In this document: piece by piece, positions 9,798 to 20,189 of the stretch
How the letters are laid out: each line of letters starts with the position of its first letter
Numbering within the stretch: the first letter of the stretch is position 1
Source of the DNA: Diplonema papillatum
Lineage: Eukaryota; Euglenozoa; Diplonemea; Diplonemida; Diplonemidae
Direction: 5' to 3'
Assembly: GCA_030068145.1 (NCBI GenBank)
Contig: JAPJBO010000094.1
Coordinates: 62,001-126,000, forward strand
Length of the DNA: 64,000 bases
Position numbers and translations under genes: made by a program
The notes under the pieces: generated by a model
The model's database searches: none
What the model was told of the DNA's origin: nothing
The model's input: only the letters and a program-made list of their open reading frames with translations

Positions 9798-10090
9798 AGA
9801 GTGAAAGTTCGCTTGAAACTCCGGGATTTTAAAGTCTCCGGGTGACCTTCGTCGATAGGGGAAGATATCCTTTGCGCCCTGCGTGTCGTTCCAGTGGTGG
9901 TTACACGAGGTAAGAGAATTGGTACCTTGGTTGTTGGTCATTGGTGGTTTCGGCCATTATCCACATACCTTACTTACGGTAGGCCCTCCTCAGTATGGTG
10001 CCGCAGTAGGTGACTGTCTGTCTTCTTGGTGTATGACCGTCCCTTTTCGTGAACTTTTGGTGCTGCTTATGGTTGGCGCAGATTGAATAT
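9798..10090 (+). repeat. Family F, long form
   Basis: It begins like other F copies and continues for about 290 bp: GGAAGATATCCTTTGCGCC, GTGGTTACACGAGGTAAGAG, CATTGGTGGTTTCGGCCATT, ACCTTACTTACGGTAGGCCC, TTGCGCAG-like end and TTGAATAT. A colinear copy lies at 49903-50205. Related but rearranged pieces are at 13222-13450 and 46100-46192. Confidence 0.85.
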
Positions 10091-10258
10091 ATTTTTGTGC
10101 CTGGAATATCGCTTCTGCATAGCAGAGATTCGCATAAAATGTTGCCCTGTCGTCGCGTGTGGTCTTTTTCTTCCTGCCGTGAGAGGAAATAGCTCTCACA
10201 CTTGGGTGAACTTCCTTCATATCCGGTCTGTAATAATAACTATTCCTCCTCCTATAAA

Positions 10259-10467
10259 GGGCGGACCATCATCAGCGGAACCTGAGTGCTTGCAGACAGA
10301 CAGGACGGCGGTGTTTTCAGGCAAATGTTCGTAGCTCGTCATAGCCAGAACTACGCATGCGGAGAAGGCACGGGCAAATCCGTCTCGGGAAGAGACCCCT
10401 GCACTCGTGGTCTGGACAATTAGCTATAAACTCAGAGTGCCCGCCCTGCTTGTGCCACTGCGACGTG
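10259..10467 (+). repeat. Family B, 3' part
   Basis: GCGGACCATCATCAGCGGAA, TTCGTAGCTCGTCATAGCCA and CCGCCCTGCTTGTGCCACTG match the 3' half of the family with several changes. Confidence 0.8.
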
Positions 10468-10802
10468 TCTTCTTTTTACGGTGGCAATTCGGGGGAAGAG
10501 GGGGGCCGCTGCCCACTAAACAATGCACGTCCAGACACAAGCGTCGACTTGCGCGAAAAAAGACCTTTTTGATGTTGCACGGCGAGGGATGTGCAGGAGT
10601 GGTGGACTTTTTCTTTCGTGAAATCCTGTCCTTTTCTTTTCAATTCGGCGGTGAAGGTTGCCCTGCAAAGCGGACGCAGACAGCAGTCTCTTCTTTTCCC
10701 GCGCACGCAGATACTCAAGTGCCTCAGCACACTGGGACCACTTTTTTGCTGGCGGGATCTGGCTGCTGATTCTCTACTCGGTCTTGGCGGACAACGTCAC
10801 GA

Positions 10803-11065
10803 GTCGACGTCCAGGACTCAAGCCTGGGATAAGTTAGCAACCTTCCTCTTCGGCCGTTGGTCGTGGTCCCTTCACTTCGGGGGGCTTCGCTGCTACTTTA
10901 TTTTCCCGCGATGAGTGGCACGGTGTCCAGGACTCCAGCCTGGGATAAGTTAGCAACCTTCCTCTTCTTTGCGGCTGGCCGTTGGTCGTGGCCGTGGATG
11001 GGTCCCTTTACTTCGAGGGGCTTCGCTGCTGCTTTCTGTTGCCGCGCTGAGTGGCACGGTGTCGA
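10803..11065. repeat. Tandem duplication of about 120 bp
   Basis: GCCTGGGATAAGTTAGCAAC, CCTTCCTCTTC, GGCCGTTGGTCGTGG and GGGGCTTCGCTGCTRCTTT occur twice in the same order (about 10815-10925 and 10930-11065). The second copy has short insertions. Function unknown. Confidence 0.85.
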
Positions 11066-11099
11066 GTGTAGATTTTTCTACACAAAACACCTGTTCAAC

Positions 11100-12145
11100 G
11101 CAACGGGTACTCCCGACCCTGCTAGGGCCCCGCCGCGAAGTTTTCCCAGTGGACAGTGCGCCAAGACACAACAATCCCAGACCGACTTTGTATCCGGGTG
11201 GACGGCGCTTCGGGAAAAGCGCGAGAAACGGTCAAAAAGAACGGTGCGTCGCAGCATCATTTATATATCAGAAATTCGATGCCCAGAAACTGAGCCCAGA
11301 GATCCAGAAATGCAACAAACCCGGTCGTCTCCGGGGTGGGGACAAAGCAATAAAGTGCGAAAACGTCCTCGGGGTATTTTGCTGGTGCCTGGGATGCACT
11401 AATTATTTCTTAGCTGCAGGTGGTGCATTCTAACGGTTTTGGCTGGCTGGCTGAGGCCTAGTTGGCTGCTGGCGTTTTCGAAAAGGAAGAGAGCAGGTCC
11501 GGTGTGAGCACCACAAACGAAGCACGTAGCCCCGCTTGGGTTTAAACACGCTCCCACTTCGATCAAATAGAATCTGATATTTTACAGTGATGAGGATTGT
11601 TCTCTGCCAACCCACCGTGTTTAGAGCTACTGTTCAGCTTAAAGGGCTGGTCAAAATATTTTTGTACTACGTCCAACCCTTTCAGAGTTAAAGTTTTTGT
11701 TGTCTTTTTGGAAAGTTCGCTTTTTGTGTGACGCTGGATACGTCTTTCGTTATATACTTTCAAAGACTGTTTTGTATTGCAAAGATGCTATATTTCTGTT
11801 GGTTTATTTTCGGTGACTTTTTGTATTGCAAATGCTTTGTCGGTGAAATAAGGCCGCCGCCTCACGTAGGAAAGCAGGTGGAAAGTGGGGGGTTTAGGTG
11901 GTGACGCTTCGAAAGCCACGCTTCAGAGTGGTGGGGCTTTGGCGTAACGCTTTCTAAACCCCCCGTTCCTGCCTACACAAGGCGCGTTTGCGGGGCTGTG
12001 TATAAGGGCGCAACCATCGCGCGGTTGAAAACTCGGCAATAAGTACCGATGCAATGGTGCCCAAAAAGCTAGAAGAACTTGTGGATTTCTGCTAAGCATC
12101 CGACGGACCATCCTGGAGAGTCCGTACTGTTGAGAGAGATGGTTA
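11100..12145. other. No recognisable gene
   Basis: It holds a short F start at 11686 broken by a T/G-rich insert and two TTTGTATTGCAAA words at 11773 and 11821. TAAGTACCGATGCAATGGTG at 12042, followed by AGAAGAACTTGTGG, faintly resembles LSU rRNA near the AAGTACCGTGAGGG motif. The match is too weak to call. Confidence 0.35.
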
Positions 12146-12199
12146 GTGCCTGTGCCGTCGTTCGTTGGTGGTTTCGGCCATTATCCACGAACTACGTAT

Positions 12200-12410
12200 C
12201 ATGCAGGGTCAAAACCTTGTGTCTTATTGGAAATGGCCAAAAATATTCTTCCAGAAAAAAACTGGGTTTTTTGAATTAATAAAAATTTGGAACAAAAACT
12301 GCGGTAATTTTTGAGGAAGTTGAGCAATTTTCTTTTTTTCCAAAACTATTTTTTGGGGGCCATCGGCCCCGCGGGAGCGTTTTAAAGACACAAGGTTTTG
12401 ACCCTGCATG
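12200..12410 (+). mobile_element. MITE-1, 211 bp, complete
   Basis: The ends are CATGCAGGGTCAAAACCTTG and its reverse complement, with TGTCTTT continuing the match inward. GTAT flanks both sides (12196-12199 and 12411-12414), a likely target duplication. The interior is GAACAAAAACTGCGGTAATT then TTGAGGAAGTTGAGCAAT. It interrupts a Family F long-form piece (TTTCGGCCATTATCCACGAA). Other copies: 17228-17373, 18605-18650 and 37200-37649. Confidence 0.9.
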
Positions 12411-12651
12411 GTATGGTGGGCCTTTCAGCACGACGCTGTGGAAACCCTTCTTGAATCGCAACGCAAAAGGGCGGCGGAAAGAAAATGCGTAATTTTTGCT
12501 GAGAAGAAAAGCAACGGGCGAGAAGAGTTTGCTTACACGGTAGCCGGTCGGGGAAGGGGGTGGAAGATTGGCCTGGTTGCGAGCGAACAGGACCCGGAGG
12601 CTAATCCTTCTTCCCCCCCCCAGGAGATAAGCATTCTCTTGTCGCGGGTTG

Positions 12652-12882
12652 AGGGGGAAATCTTAGTTTTGAGCCGGTCCATCCCCTCTTGATCGACCGT
12701 GATAGACCGAATAATACAGCACCGGGCAATTCGATGCAGCTCTAGGGACTAGGGATGGACCTGATAGACCGTGGTGAACCGTGATTCACTGTGATAAACA
12801 GCGGCAGGCACTTCGATGCAGTTTCAAGAGATAGGGACGGACCGGCTCAAGTTTGGTGTTTGGGCAGAATCGTGCCTCCCCG
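12652..12882 (+). repeat. Family B 5' end, split by MITE-2
   Basis: GGGGGAAATCTTAGTTT is followed by MITE-2 and then GTTTGGGCAGAATCGTGCCT, the normal continuation of Family B. Confidence 0.85.
12670..12849 (-). mobile_element. MITE-2, 180 bp, with AGTTT duplication
   Basis: This copy is in the opposite orientation to 4309-4488 and of equal length. AGTTT at 12665-12669 is repeated at 12850-12854. Uninterrupted Family B copies read CTTAGTTTAATG at this point (for example 25573). Confidence 0.92.
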
Positions 12883-12889
12883 AAAAGGG

Positions 12890-13220
12890 GGATGGAGGAT
12901 GGAACTGTTAAAACACTTTTACTCGAATAGTTACCACCACACAGGGAGGGGGGGTGAATGAGGAAAATGAAGAAGATGCAACCTCTGACGGGTTTTTATG
13001 AGGGGGGGCAGGGCTAGCGGTCGAAAACGGCGCCAGCTCTATCGGCTATCGAGGAGCCCCTTCTCATGGACGGAGCAGTAGTGGAAACGACGTTACCGGA
13101 GAAGGCAAGGGCGCGGCTCGACACGCCAGCGCATTTCGTAGAAAGCTTGGAACTCCGGGTGCTTAGAGTCTCCAGACGGTTTTCGGCAAAACGGGATGTC
13201 AGTCAAACGCTGCGTCGTCT
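12890..13220. other. No recognisable gene
   Basis: Mixed sequence. GGAACTCCGGGTGCTTAGAG and TCTCCAGACGG near 13150 are a worn F/E core. Confidence 0.4.
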
Positions 13221-13221
13221 T

Positions 13222-13450
13222 AAAGGTGGTGGTTACACGAGGTAAGAGTATCGGTGGGTACCTTTGTTATTGAGCATTGGTGGTTTCGGCTATACGGTGT
13301 GACCCTCCTCAGCATTGAGCTCTTTTAAGTACATGAACCACAGACTAGCATGCACTTTTTCGTGTCAGCTTACTTGATGACGTCTCTTCAGCATGGAACC
13401 GTAGTAGACGACGGCCTGCTTCTTGGTACGTATAACCGTCTCTTCTCGTG
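13222..13450 (+). repeat. Family F long-form interior, rearranged
   Basis: TGGTGGTTACACGAGGTAAG, CATTGGTGGTTTCGGC and CTTCTTGGTACGTATAACCG occur in F long-form order with foreign sequence between them. GAGCTCTTTTAAGTACATGA at 13319 is shared with Family L at 27061. Confidence 0.65.
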
Positions 13451-13889
13451 TTTTCCTCTTGCGTTTGCTTTCCATTGCCAACGGGGGTATACTTTCCTGG
13501 TTGGGGAAGTGTGTCGCGATTTGGTTGCAGCCTTTATTTTTAGAGTGAAAGTTCGCTTGGAACTTTTTTCTACTTGCTTTTTTCCCTCCTCTCGTGGGCA
13601 TGGTTTCTTTCGCTTTCACACCACGGGTCTGTCATGTAGTAGATGACAAGCATGCATGCGGAAAGAACTTTTGTTGGCCGACGACGACAAGTACGAACCC
13701 CTTGGCGTACACAAGTTCTCTGCGGAAATTTGGTCAGGTAAGTAGGCAAAAACATTCGATCACAAGTTGTGTGTGGTGAATTCTTCTTTACCCCACCCTC
13801 GATTCAAGATAGGGAATAGGGGTTTCTTCTGGCAGGGCTCTCTGCCGATGGGAGCTGCTTGAGTTCAGATTCGGAGTATATACTTTTTT

Positions 13890-14018
13890 AGCGTTTATTG
13901 TGGTTTGGAGGTTCGGTGTTTTAGGGTCTCCGGTTGACCATTGAGGCTGTGAGGCGGGTGGTATGAGGATGCAGGCATGATTACACACTTTAACTACGGC
14001 TAGCCAAGTTTGTAAGTG
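13890..14018 (+). repeat. Family D element, near full length
   Basis: It runs from AGCGTTTATTGTGGTTTGGA to GGCTAGCCAAGTTTGTAAG, with TTTTAGGGTCTCCGGTTGAC inside. Similar copies at 39124, 39255 and 58238 define a length of about 125 bp. Confidence 0.9.
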
Positions 14019-14458
14019 TTGCGACCGACACCAAAAATAAATTCGCTTTGGATTTAGTTTTGTTTTTTCTTTTTTTTCTTTTTCTTCGTGCGGTCGACGC
14101 AGGGTATTAGCTACACATTTTGGGGCGCCAGATTCGGACCGACCCAGGCGTTAAGTTCTGAAGTAGTTTTCCGTGTTCCGAGGACGTGTGCAAAGGGAGA
14201 CACAGCACAGTAGGGTCTTCAGTCCATTGTGGACTTGCGCCACTAATCCCCTAGGTCGACGAGTTACGTCGGTCTGACGTCTGGCAACTTTTGCCTTTTT
14301 TTCTTTTCTTTTTTTGCTTGCCTTTTTTCCTTTTGTTTTGACATTGCGTTGCCCTTCGAAGGAATCGCAGGATTAAGGCCACAGAGCCGCCCGCTTTGGC
14401 GGTGTCGGCTGTGAGAAGGTTGGGTGCCAGGATCCGGCAAAAAGGCTTCGATTTTTTT

Positions 14459-14748
14459 ACATAAGCGCCAGCTTGAAAGGAAATGCTCGACGATGCTGCC
14501 CGACAAAGAACAGAAGGGATCCCAAGTGCTGTAACTACCGAACCACGTGTTGAACGGACGTGAGGTCATGCGGGTCTACCCCTACACGACAAATCACACA
14601 AACACAACAGGTCAAAAGTCCTGAGTGAGAAAACAACACACGGTGGTGTAAGCGAAGAACAAATCAGATTGTGTTTGTATTGTATTTGCCCCTTACCTCT
14701 ATATTTCCCCCCTTCCATTCGGAGTCGAAGCAGCTACGTCGAGTATTT
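14459..14748 (-). repeat. Family I repeat, about 290 bp
   Basis: Reverse complement of 56050-56338: CGCCAGCTTGAAAGGAAATG, ACGTGAGGTCATGCGGGTCT, CACACGGTGGTGTAAGCGAA and GAAGCAGCTACGTCGAG. Confidence 0.9.
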
Positions 14749-14865
14749 TTGTATGGTAACAACCGCGGTTGTCATCAAAAGTGACGGTTGGCAGCGTACT
14801 GTGGAAATTACCATACAGGTGATAGCACATACGCACAAACAAAAAACGCCGGCTGTACCATCGCC

Positions 14866-15108
14866 AGCTTGAAAGGAAATGCTCGACGATGCTGTATCTA
14901 CCGAACCACGTGTTGAACGGACGTGAGGTCATGCAGGTCTACCCCTACACGACAAATCACAAACACAACAGGTCAAAGTCCTGAGTGAGAAAACAACACA
15001 CGGTGGTGTAAGCGAAGAACAAAACAGATTGTGTTTGTACTGGATTTGCCCCTTACCTCTACATGTCCTCCCTTCCATTCGGAGTCGAAGCAGCTACGTC
15101 GAGTATTT
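14866..15108 (-). repeat. Family I repeat, second copy
   Basis: The same sequence as 14459-14748, lying about 120 bp after it in the same orientation, with a deletion of about 40 bp near 14897. Confidence 0.9.
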
Positions 15109-15217
15109 CCCTGGCAACAATTATTCCGGTGGGGGGGTGTTTTTCGCGCAACTGACGCCCCCCCATGATGGAAATGAATCCAAATGATAATGGTACCCCG
15201 AAACCCCCACATTTGCG

Positions 15218-15342
15218 CAGGCGCTTCGTTTTGTTTGCGCGTGCCGGTTGATCGGTTTCCACTTGTATGTACCCTGTGTCATTTTCGGGTTAGGTAAGTT
15301 CTGATCAACCACCAAAACACGCTGCCTACGTCTTTTTAGACG
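15218..15342 (+). repeat. Family P repeat
   Basis: AGGCGCTTCGTTTTGTTTGC, TTGTATGTACCCTGTGTCA and TCTGATCAACCACCAAAACA are matched at 18218-18342 in order. Confidence 0.85.
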
Positions 15343-15746
15343 TTGAAGGGACGTAATCAGTGCAAGCTGATGACTTGCGCCTACTCAGCATTCCTCATTC
15401 AAGGAGAATAATTGCAATCATCGATCCTCATCACGACGCAAGTTCAAAAGAATTCCCATCCTCTTCAAGATAGGTGCTCTCAAACTCGTTAAATGCGTCA
15501 GAGTAGTGCGCGTGCAGCCTAGGACATTTAGGAGCATCACAGACCTGCTATTGGCTCGCTCTTCCGCGCGCTATAAGTCGCGCGCGGAGATTGTTAGTAC
15601 TAATAAGACACGGGGTCCCCGCGTGGACAGCTAAGTTAGCCGTCGCCCAGTTTTGGCTGGCAACAACTTTCTCATGATGCGCCCACAGTTCCGGAGATGT
15701 TCCCTCCCGAGCAGGACTACTGAATCAGCGGGATTTGAAGAGAGTC

Positions 15747-15905
15747 GAAGTATGGTTACAGATAAAACAGTGGTGTCAGCTGAGGGGTAACCTCAGGGCC
15801 ACCCACGTGATACAGCCGTGAATTCACTACTGTGCAGAAAGAGTAGGGTTGGCACTCTTTCTGTTTTGTTCCCTCGTAGCTCGCCGGGAACGGGCACTCC
15901 AGTGA
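15747..15905 (+). repeat. Family L repeat
   Basis: GAAGTATGGTTACAGATAAA, CCTCAGGGCCACCCACGTGA, AAAGAGTAGGGTTGGCACTC and GTTCCCTCGTAGCTCGCCGG recur at 26972-27229. I checked for tRNA or rRNA character and found none. Confidence 0.8.
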
Positions 15906-16334
15906 AACTGGGTATGAGACCCTTTTAGGCGTGGTTCTGGGAGAGGCTTGGCTGAAGACTCGTTCACCAGGGGGTCAAGTAGTGCGCAAAAAGAGCGCCC
16001 CTCCTCGAAGTCGCATGAAAATCAGGCTCGGCTGGCCAAGTCGCGATCCGAACCATCCGTTATTTTTTTCCCTTTTTTTTCCGCTTTTGGTTGTCGCCGA
16101 CTTGTTGGTGCCAGACTCACCTCTCCGCCACTAATCATCCTAGCTCCGGTTCCCGGATCTGTCTTTTCGCTTTTGGAATGCATTTGTTCCAACCGTTGTT
16201 CGCTGACCGGAATGCCAAGTACACGAAAAAGACATTTCGCAGAGCTGAAAGCGGCGGTGTGCAACTCGGAGGACGAGCGTACCAGCAAATCCTCAGGTAT
16301 TCGGCACTGTTAAAGAGCACAAACGCTAAGTGGG

Positions 16335-16610
16335 CGGTGTGGTGTTACTGTGGTGCGGTGCTGATAACATCCCGTAGACCATCCACAGGACATCATAGCA
16401 CTACGCTGCCAGGTGGATGTGGCGCTATTGGGTGCTGATAGCATCCCGTAGAACATCTGCAGGACCCCACAGCACTACGCTGCTACGTGGGTGTGGTGCT
16501 ACTGGGCGCTGATAGCATCCCGTAGAACATCCGCAGGACCCCACAGTACTACGGTGTGGTGCTATTGGGCGCTGATAGCATCCCGTAGACCATCCACAGG
16601 ATCCGTACTG
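16335..16610. repeat. Tandem repeat of about 80 bp, 3-4 copies
   Basis: The unit contains GCTGATAGCATCCCGTAGA, CCATCCACAGGA or CATCYGCAGGACCCCACAG, CACTACGCTG and GGTGCTATTGGGC. The last copies are shortened. Confidence 0.9.
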
Positions 16611-16639
16611 AAGATCGTGTATCGAGCAAGCTTTTGCCA

Positions 16640-17225
16640 TTATGCTCTATGCGATTTCTGTTCCCGCTGAGCTTGTTTTAGGGCGTGGAACATGTGCAAC
16701 AGATGTGCCGCCCTACGCAAGCCCAGCGCCATCCAGGAACCCGAAGATACAACGCTGCAAAGCAAAGAAAAGAAGGAACCAATTCAAAAAAAGAAATGCG
16801 TAGTTCTGTTGAAAAAGATGTCTGCGGCGATTGTTCAGCGGGAGGTGAGCTCCTTTTCCTACCGGCGTTGCAAATTCGGCAAGGCGAGAGAAGAAAACGG
16901 GGAGGGGAAGCTCTTCAGGTTCAGGTGCCTGTGCGCTGCTGTTAGAGTTGCTCGCTTGCCTTGATGGCACTTGCACTTTAAAGAACTCAATGCTGTTAGA
17001 GCGTGGCGGGGGGGGGCCCTTTCCTGATTGCGAGCTTGCCTCTCCGGGCGGGTGGACATACAGAATCACAGGCGGGGTGTTTTGCTTTGAACGGTGTTGT
17101 GAAACAACAACGAATATTGGATTGCACTTCGTACTTCTTTTTCCTCTCATGTTTGCACTGGCGTGACGACTTCCTTCTGCCTGTGCAGGGGGAGGTAGAA
17201 CCGAATCGGCTCTTCCAACATTTTG
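16640..17225. other. No recognisable gene
   Basis: Only short unsupported open frames. Confidence 0.45.
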
Positions 17226-17227
17226 AA

Positions 17228-17373
17228 CGCTGAAAAAAAAAATTGCTCAACTTCCTCAAAAATTACCGCAGTTTTTTGTTCCAAAAATTTAAAACTCAAA
17301 AACCCCAATTTTTTTTCCGGAAAAAACAAATTGGCCATTTCCAAAAAGGTACACAAGGTTTTGACCCTCCATG
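17228..17373 (-). mobile_element. MITE-1, truncated
   Basis: Reverse orientation: ATTGCTCAACTTCCTCAAAA, GGCCATTTCCAAAAAGG and ACAAGGTTTTGACCCTCCAT. The second terminal repeat is missing. Confidence 0.85.
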
Positions 17374-17654
17374 ATACCTTGGAAAACCCTTCAGTCACAG
17401 TCGCACAAGGCATGCCACCAGGAAATTTCTTTAGTCGCAGTCGCGATTGTGACCTTTAACATGTGTACTATGAAATACTCGGGGGGCTGCCTTGTGCTTA
17501 CTTCGAAGGAGGCTAGAGGGGGAGAAAACAATACAACTACAAAGAGGGTCTTTTTTACGACCACCGCTGAACCCAGATTCCCCTGGGTTTCGTGTGGGAT
17601 ACAGCACATTTACCTCCTTTGATCTTTTGCAGCTGGCAGCCTCTTCCTCCATAC

Positions 17655-17995
17655 TTCTACAGCAGATAATATCGAAGTCGTATGCAGTCGTCGTCGACCT
17701 GAAATCCTACTTCTTCCAGTTCCCAGTAGGACGGTCGACGTCGGCTTTCTTCGGCCTCCGCACGAGGAGCCCACACACATACGGTTCCCTTCTTTCTCTA
17801 CTCTCGCGGCGTTCCTAGCCACATGCAATGTGTGAGGAAACTGACCCACCCGAATAGAACCATAGACGTCTGGGTTGCTCCCGTGGCAACTGACTTCTTC
17901 GGACCCGCGTACCACATAGTGGAAGAAATGACACCTCCCAAAGTCGCACAGACTGCCGAGGGGATCTGCGAGGCTTGACGAACCTACAGGGTGCT
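17655..17995 (+). pseudogene. Truncated reverse transcriptase copy
   Basis: Bases 17661-17769 match 55288-55396 at about nine positions in ten and encode the same peptide, SKSYAVVVDLKSYFFQFPVG, which contains RT motif A. After the Arg-Thr-Arg codons the sequence leaves the match and the frame soon stops. A separate 51-codon open stretch follows in another frame (17824-17976: VRKLTHPNRTIDVWVAPV, FFGPAYHIVEEM), possibly from the same or a related element. Family B interrupts at 18012. The YDDW box is absent, so it is dead. Confidence 0.8.
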
Positions 17996-18011
17996 CGTTG
18001 GCCGGGGTGCG

Positions 18012-18079
18012 GGAATTGCAAGAACGTGCTTGGAATGGATATGTGCTCAACACCGCGCTGGTCCCGTCTGCGCCGTGTT
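18012..18079 (+). repeat. Family B fragment
   Basis: TTGCAAGAACGTGCTTGGAA and TGGTCCCGTCTGCGCCGTGT. Confidence 0.85.
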
Positions 18080-18217
18080 TCGGGGCGCCCGATATCCGGT
18101 CGATGCGCTGACAGGCGAACTGATCTACCACACGGCGGATTCCCCACCGGTTGGGGAGTGAATGCGGGAGTGATTTTACGCAAAATCAACACGAATTCGC
18201 CTGTATTATGCACCTAA

Positions 18218-18342
18218 AAAAGACAGGCGCTTCGTTTTGTTTGTGCGTGCCGGGTGATCGTTTTCCCACTTGTATTTACCCTGTGTAAATTCAGGTGAGG
18301 AATTCTGATCAACCACCAAAACACGCTGCCTTCGTCTTTTTA
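18218..18342 (+). repeat. Family P repeat
   Basis: Second copy of 15218-15342. Both end at CGTCTTTTTAG and both are followed within about 250 bp by GATTGTTAGTACT. Confidence 0.85.
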
Positions 18343-18604
18343 GCCTGCACAATACACGGAAGGGCAACCCGCAGGATTGTTAGTACTTAAAAAATGCGAA
18401 AGTGCCGCTTCTGCATTGCGGGTGGAATACTCCCGCATTGCGGATGTGAATGAATGGTACGCCACACCCGTATTGCGGGTGTAAATGCGAAAAGATAAGC
18501 CTCTTTCTCCTCTTTGTCCATCATAAGGAAAAAGTCCGACCGCATAAACACTCCCCCATCCGGTGGGGCGGCCGCCGTGCAGGCATGCGCCCCGGCTGGT
18601 TACC

Positions 18605-18650
18605 ATGCAGGGTCAAAACCTTGTGTCTTTTTGGTAACAGGACAAAAAAA
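18605..18650 (+). mobile_element. MITE-1, left end only
   Basis: CATGCAGGGTCAAAACCTTG and TGTCTTTTTGG are intact, then the sequence diverges. Confidence 0.8.
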
Positions 18651-18654
18651 AAAT

Positions 18655-19125
18655 GGCCACCCATTTTTTTCTGGCCACGGAAGCCGAGGAGGCACGACTC
18701 GTTTCGGGGTTTTCGCATGTTCATTACCCCACACCCTCTGTGGAACTGAGACACCTATTTTTGTAGTTTTCCCGAAAGAGTCCCAAGTGCAAGCGCCAGT
18801 GATTTTCCATTGCGGCACTGTGACACCTGTGACCTAACGAAGCGAGCCCGGACGCCCCCATTTTTGCGCGCCCAATTCGATGACCTGTGAAGGGAAACAC
18901 TGGTGTCCACGTGTTTCCGCATGAGTGAAGCGATCGATAACCGAAACGCGTGAAGGCCGCCCACATTACAAGCGTTTTCTGCTGTCTCAATTACACGGGA
19001 GGGGTAGGTAGATAGCGTTATTTGTGGATGAGATAGTAAAAATAGGGGGGTTTCGAAGTTTTGGGACACGTTCCCGAGAGTCGAAAAGAATGATCCGAGG
19101 ACGTTTTTTTTTTTTTTTTTTTTTT
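18655..19125. other. No recognisable gene
   Basis: It ends in a run of about 24 T before a Family C copy. ATAGCGTTATTTGTGGAT at 19012 is a Family E start. Confidence 0.45.
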
Positions 19126-19130
19126 TCCCC

Positions 19131-19220
19131 GACGACAACTATTGTCAGACTAGCCTACCCGAAGGCAGTTGATTCCTTTAGGCAAGATTTCTCTACCGGC
19201 GGAAGTTGTTTGGGCTAACG
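19131..19220 (+). repeat. Family C element behind a T-tract
   Basis: GACGACAACTATTGTCAGAC, TAGCCTACCCGAAGGCAGTT, GATTCCTTTAGGCAAGATTT and CTACCGGCGGAAGTTGTTTG. An almost identical copy is at 29308-29398. Looser copies lie at 33.2, 34.3, 34.4, 34.9, 38.1, 39.8, 40.3, 60.1 and 61.0 kb. Nearly all follow long T or pyrimidine tracts. Confidence 0.9.
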
Positions 19221-19599
19221 TCTTTTTTTTTCTTTTTTTTTTTTTTGTCTCGCGCCGTCTCTATAAGAAAAGAAGAATTCGTAGTCCCGCCTCGTTCGCC
19301 CTCTAGGTGTCCCGCTCGCAAAGATAAAACCAAAGCTCTCGATAGTGTCCACATTTCTCATATCGGCTATTTCGGTGCCGGGCTTCTTAGACCGAATACG
19401 TCGTGATCAGCGTCGACCATCGGGCGGCGAGCGGGTCATCGCGGGTTTTTTTTTTTTTTTTTAACGTTTCGCATCCAATCTTTCCATTCCGACTCTGCGG
19501 CGGGTTCCGGGTGCCTCGATATCTTGCGGACTTCAGCCCGAAGTCAGTAGTTGCGCGAAACGCATTTTCATTTCGCCATCGAAAGAGAGTTGCCAGTTC

Positions 19600-19686
19600 T
19601 AGCGTTATTTGTGGATTAGAAGGTCGGTCTTTTAAAGTCTCCGGTTGACCGTAGAGGCTTGAGTATGGCGGGGGGTTGAGAAAAGT
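19600..19686 (+). repeat. Family E element
   Basis: AGCGTTATTTGTGGATTAGA, TTTTAAAGTCTCCGGTTGAC and GTATGGCGGGGGGTTGAGAA. A near-identical copy is at 45217-45306. Confidence 0.9.
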
Positions 19687-19699
19687 GAGAGGGTGCAGC

Positions 19700-20120
19700 T
19701 CGTTTCGGGTGTTGTGTCACCCCGTTGTGAAACCTTGTGAAGTCCCCTAACGCGTTTAGGGGGTGCTTGGGATTGGGTAGGGTGTGGTCGTTCTGCTACG
19801 GCGTGAAAAGCCAGTTCTTTTCGTAGAAACCCCGGGAACAAAAAGATCTGGCTTGCACCGGGTTAACAGCATGTTGCATTGACCAAATTGGAGACTGGCG
19901 AATACTGGGTGCATGTACTGATAGCATTTTCTTGTGTTCTTTGGAGCAACAGTTCGTTTTGGACTCCAATTCTTTAGTCTCCGGTGACCTTTGTCAGATG
20001 GGTTCTTTTAGAGCAAATAAGTGGGGTGGTGGTTCTTTCAAAGGGTACACTTTCCTTACGACTATTAAGTAATTGGCTAGACAGGTTTGGGAATATTTTT
20101 AACCGACGCTAAGTGTCTTC
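19700..20120. other. No gene; worn Family F core
   Basis: CAGTTCGTTTTGGACTCC, AGTCTCCGGTGACCTTTGTC and GGGTTCTTTTAGAGCAAATA at 19949-20020 are an old F copy. Confidence 0.5.
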
Positions 20121-20125
20121 GTGCT

Positions 20126-20185
20126 TATTGTGGTTTGAAGGTTCGGTGTTTTAGGGCCTCCCGGTTGACCATTGAGGAGGGGGAG
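20126..20185 (+). repeat. Family D fragment
   Basis: TTATTGTGGTTTGAAGGTTC and GGTTGACCATTGAGG. Confidence 0.8.
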
Positions 20186-20189
20186 TCGG

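Noticed and set aside
12030..12080. LSU rRNA domain I piece (AAGTACCGATG)
   Set aside because: Only a few short words match; upstream and downstream canonical motifs are missing.
15747..15905. Family L as an RNA gene because of GTAGCTCGCCGGGAACG
   Set aside because: No cloverleaf or known structural RNA fits, and the two copies differ as repeats do.
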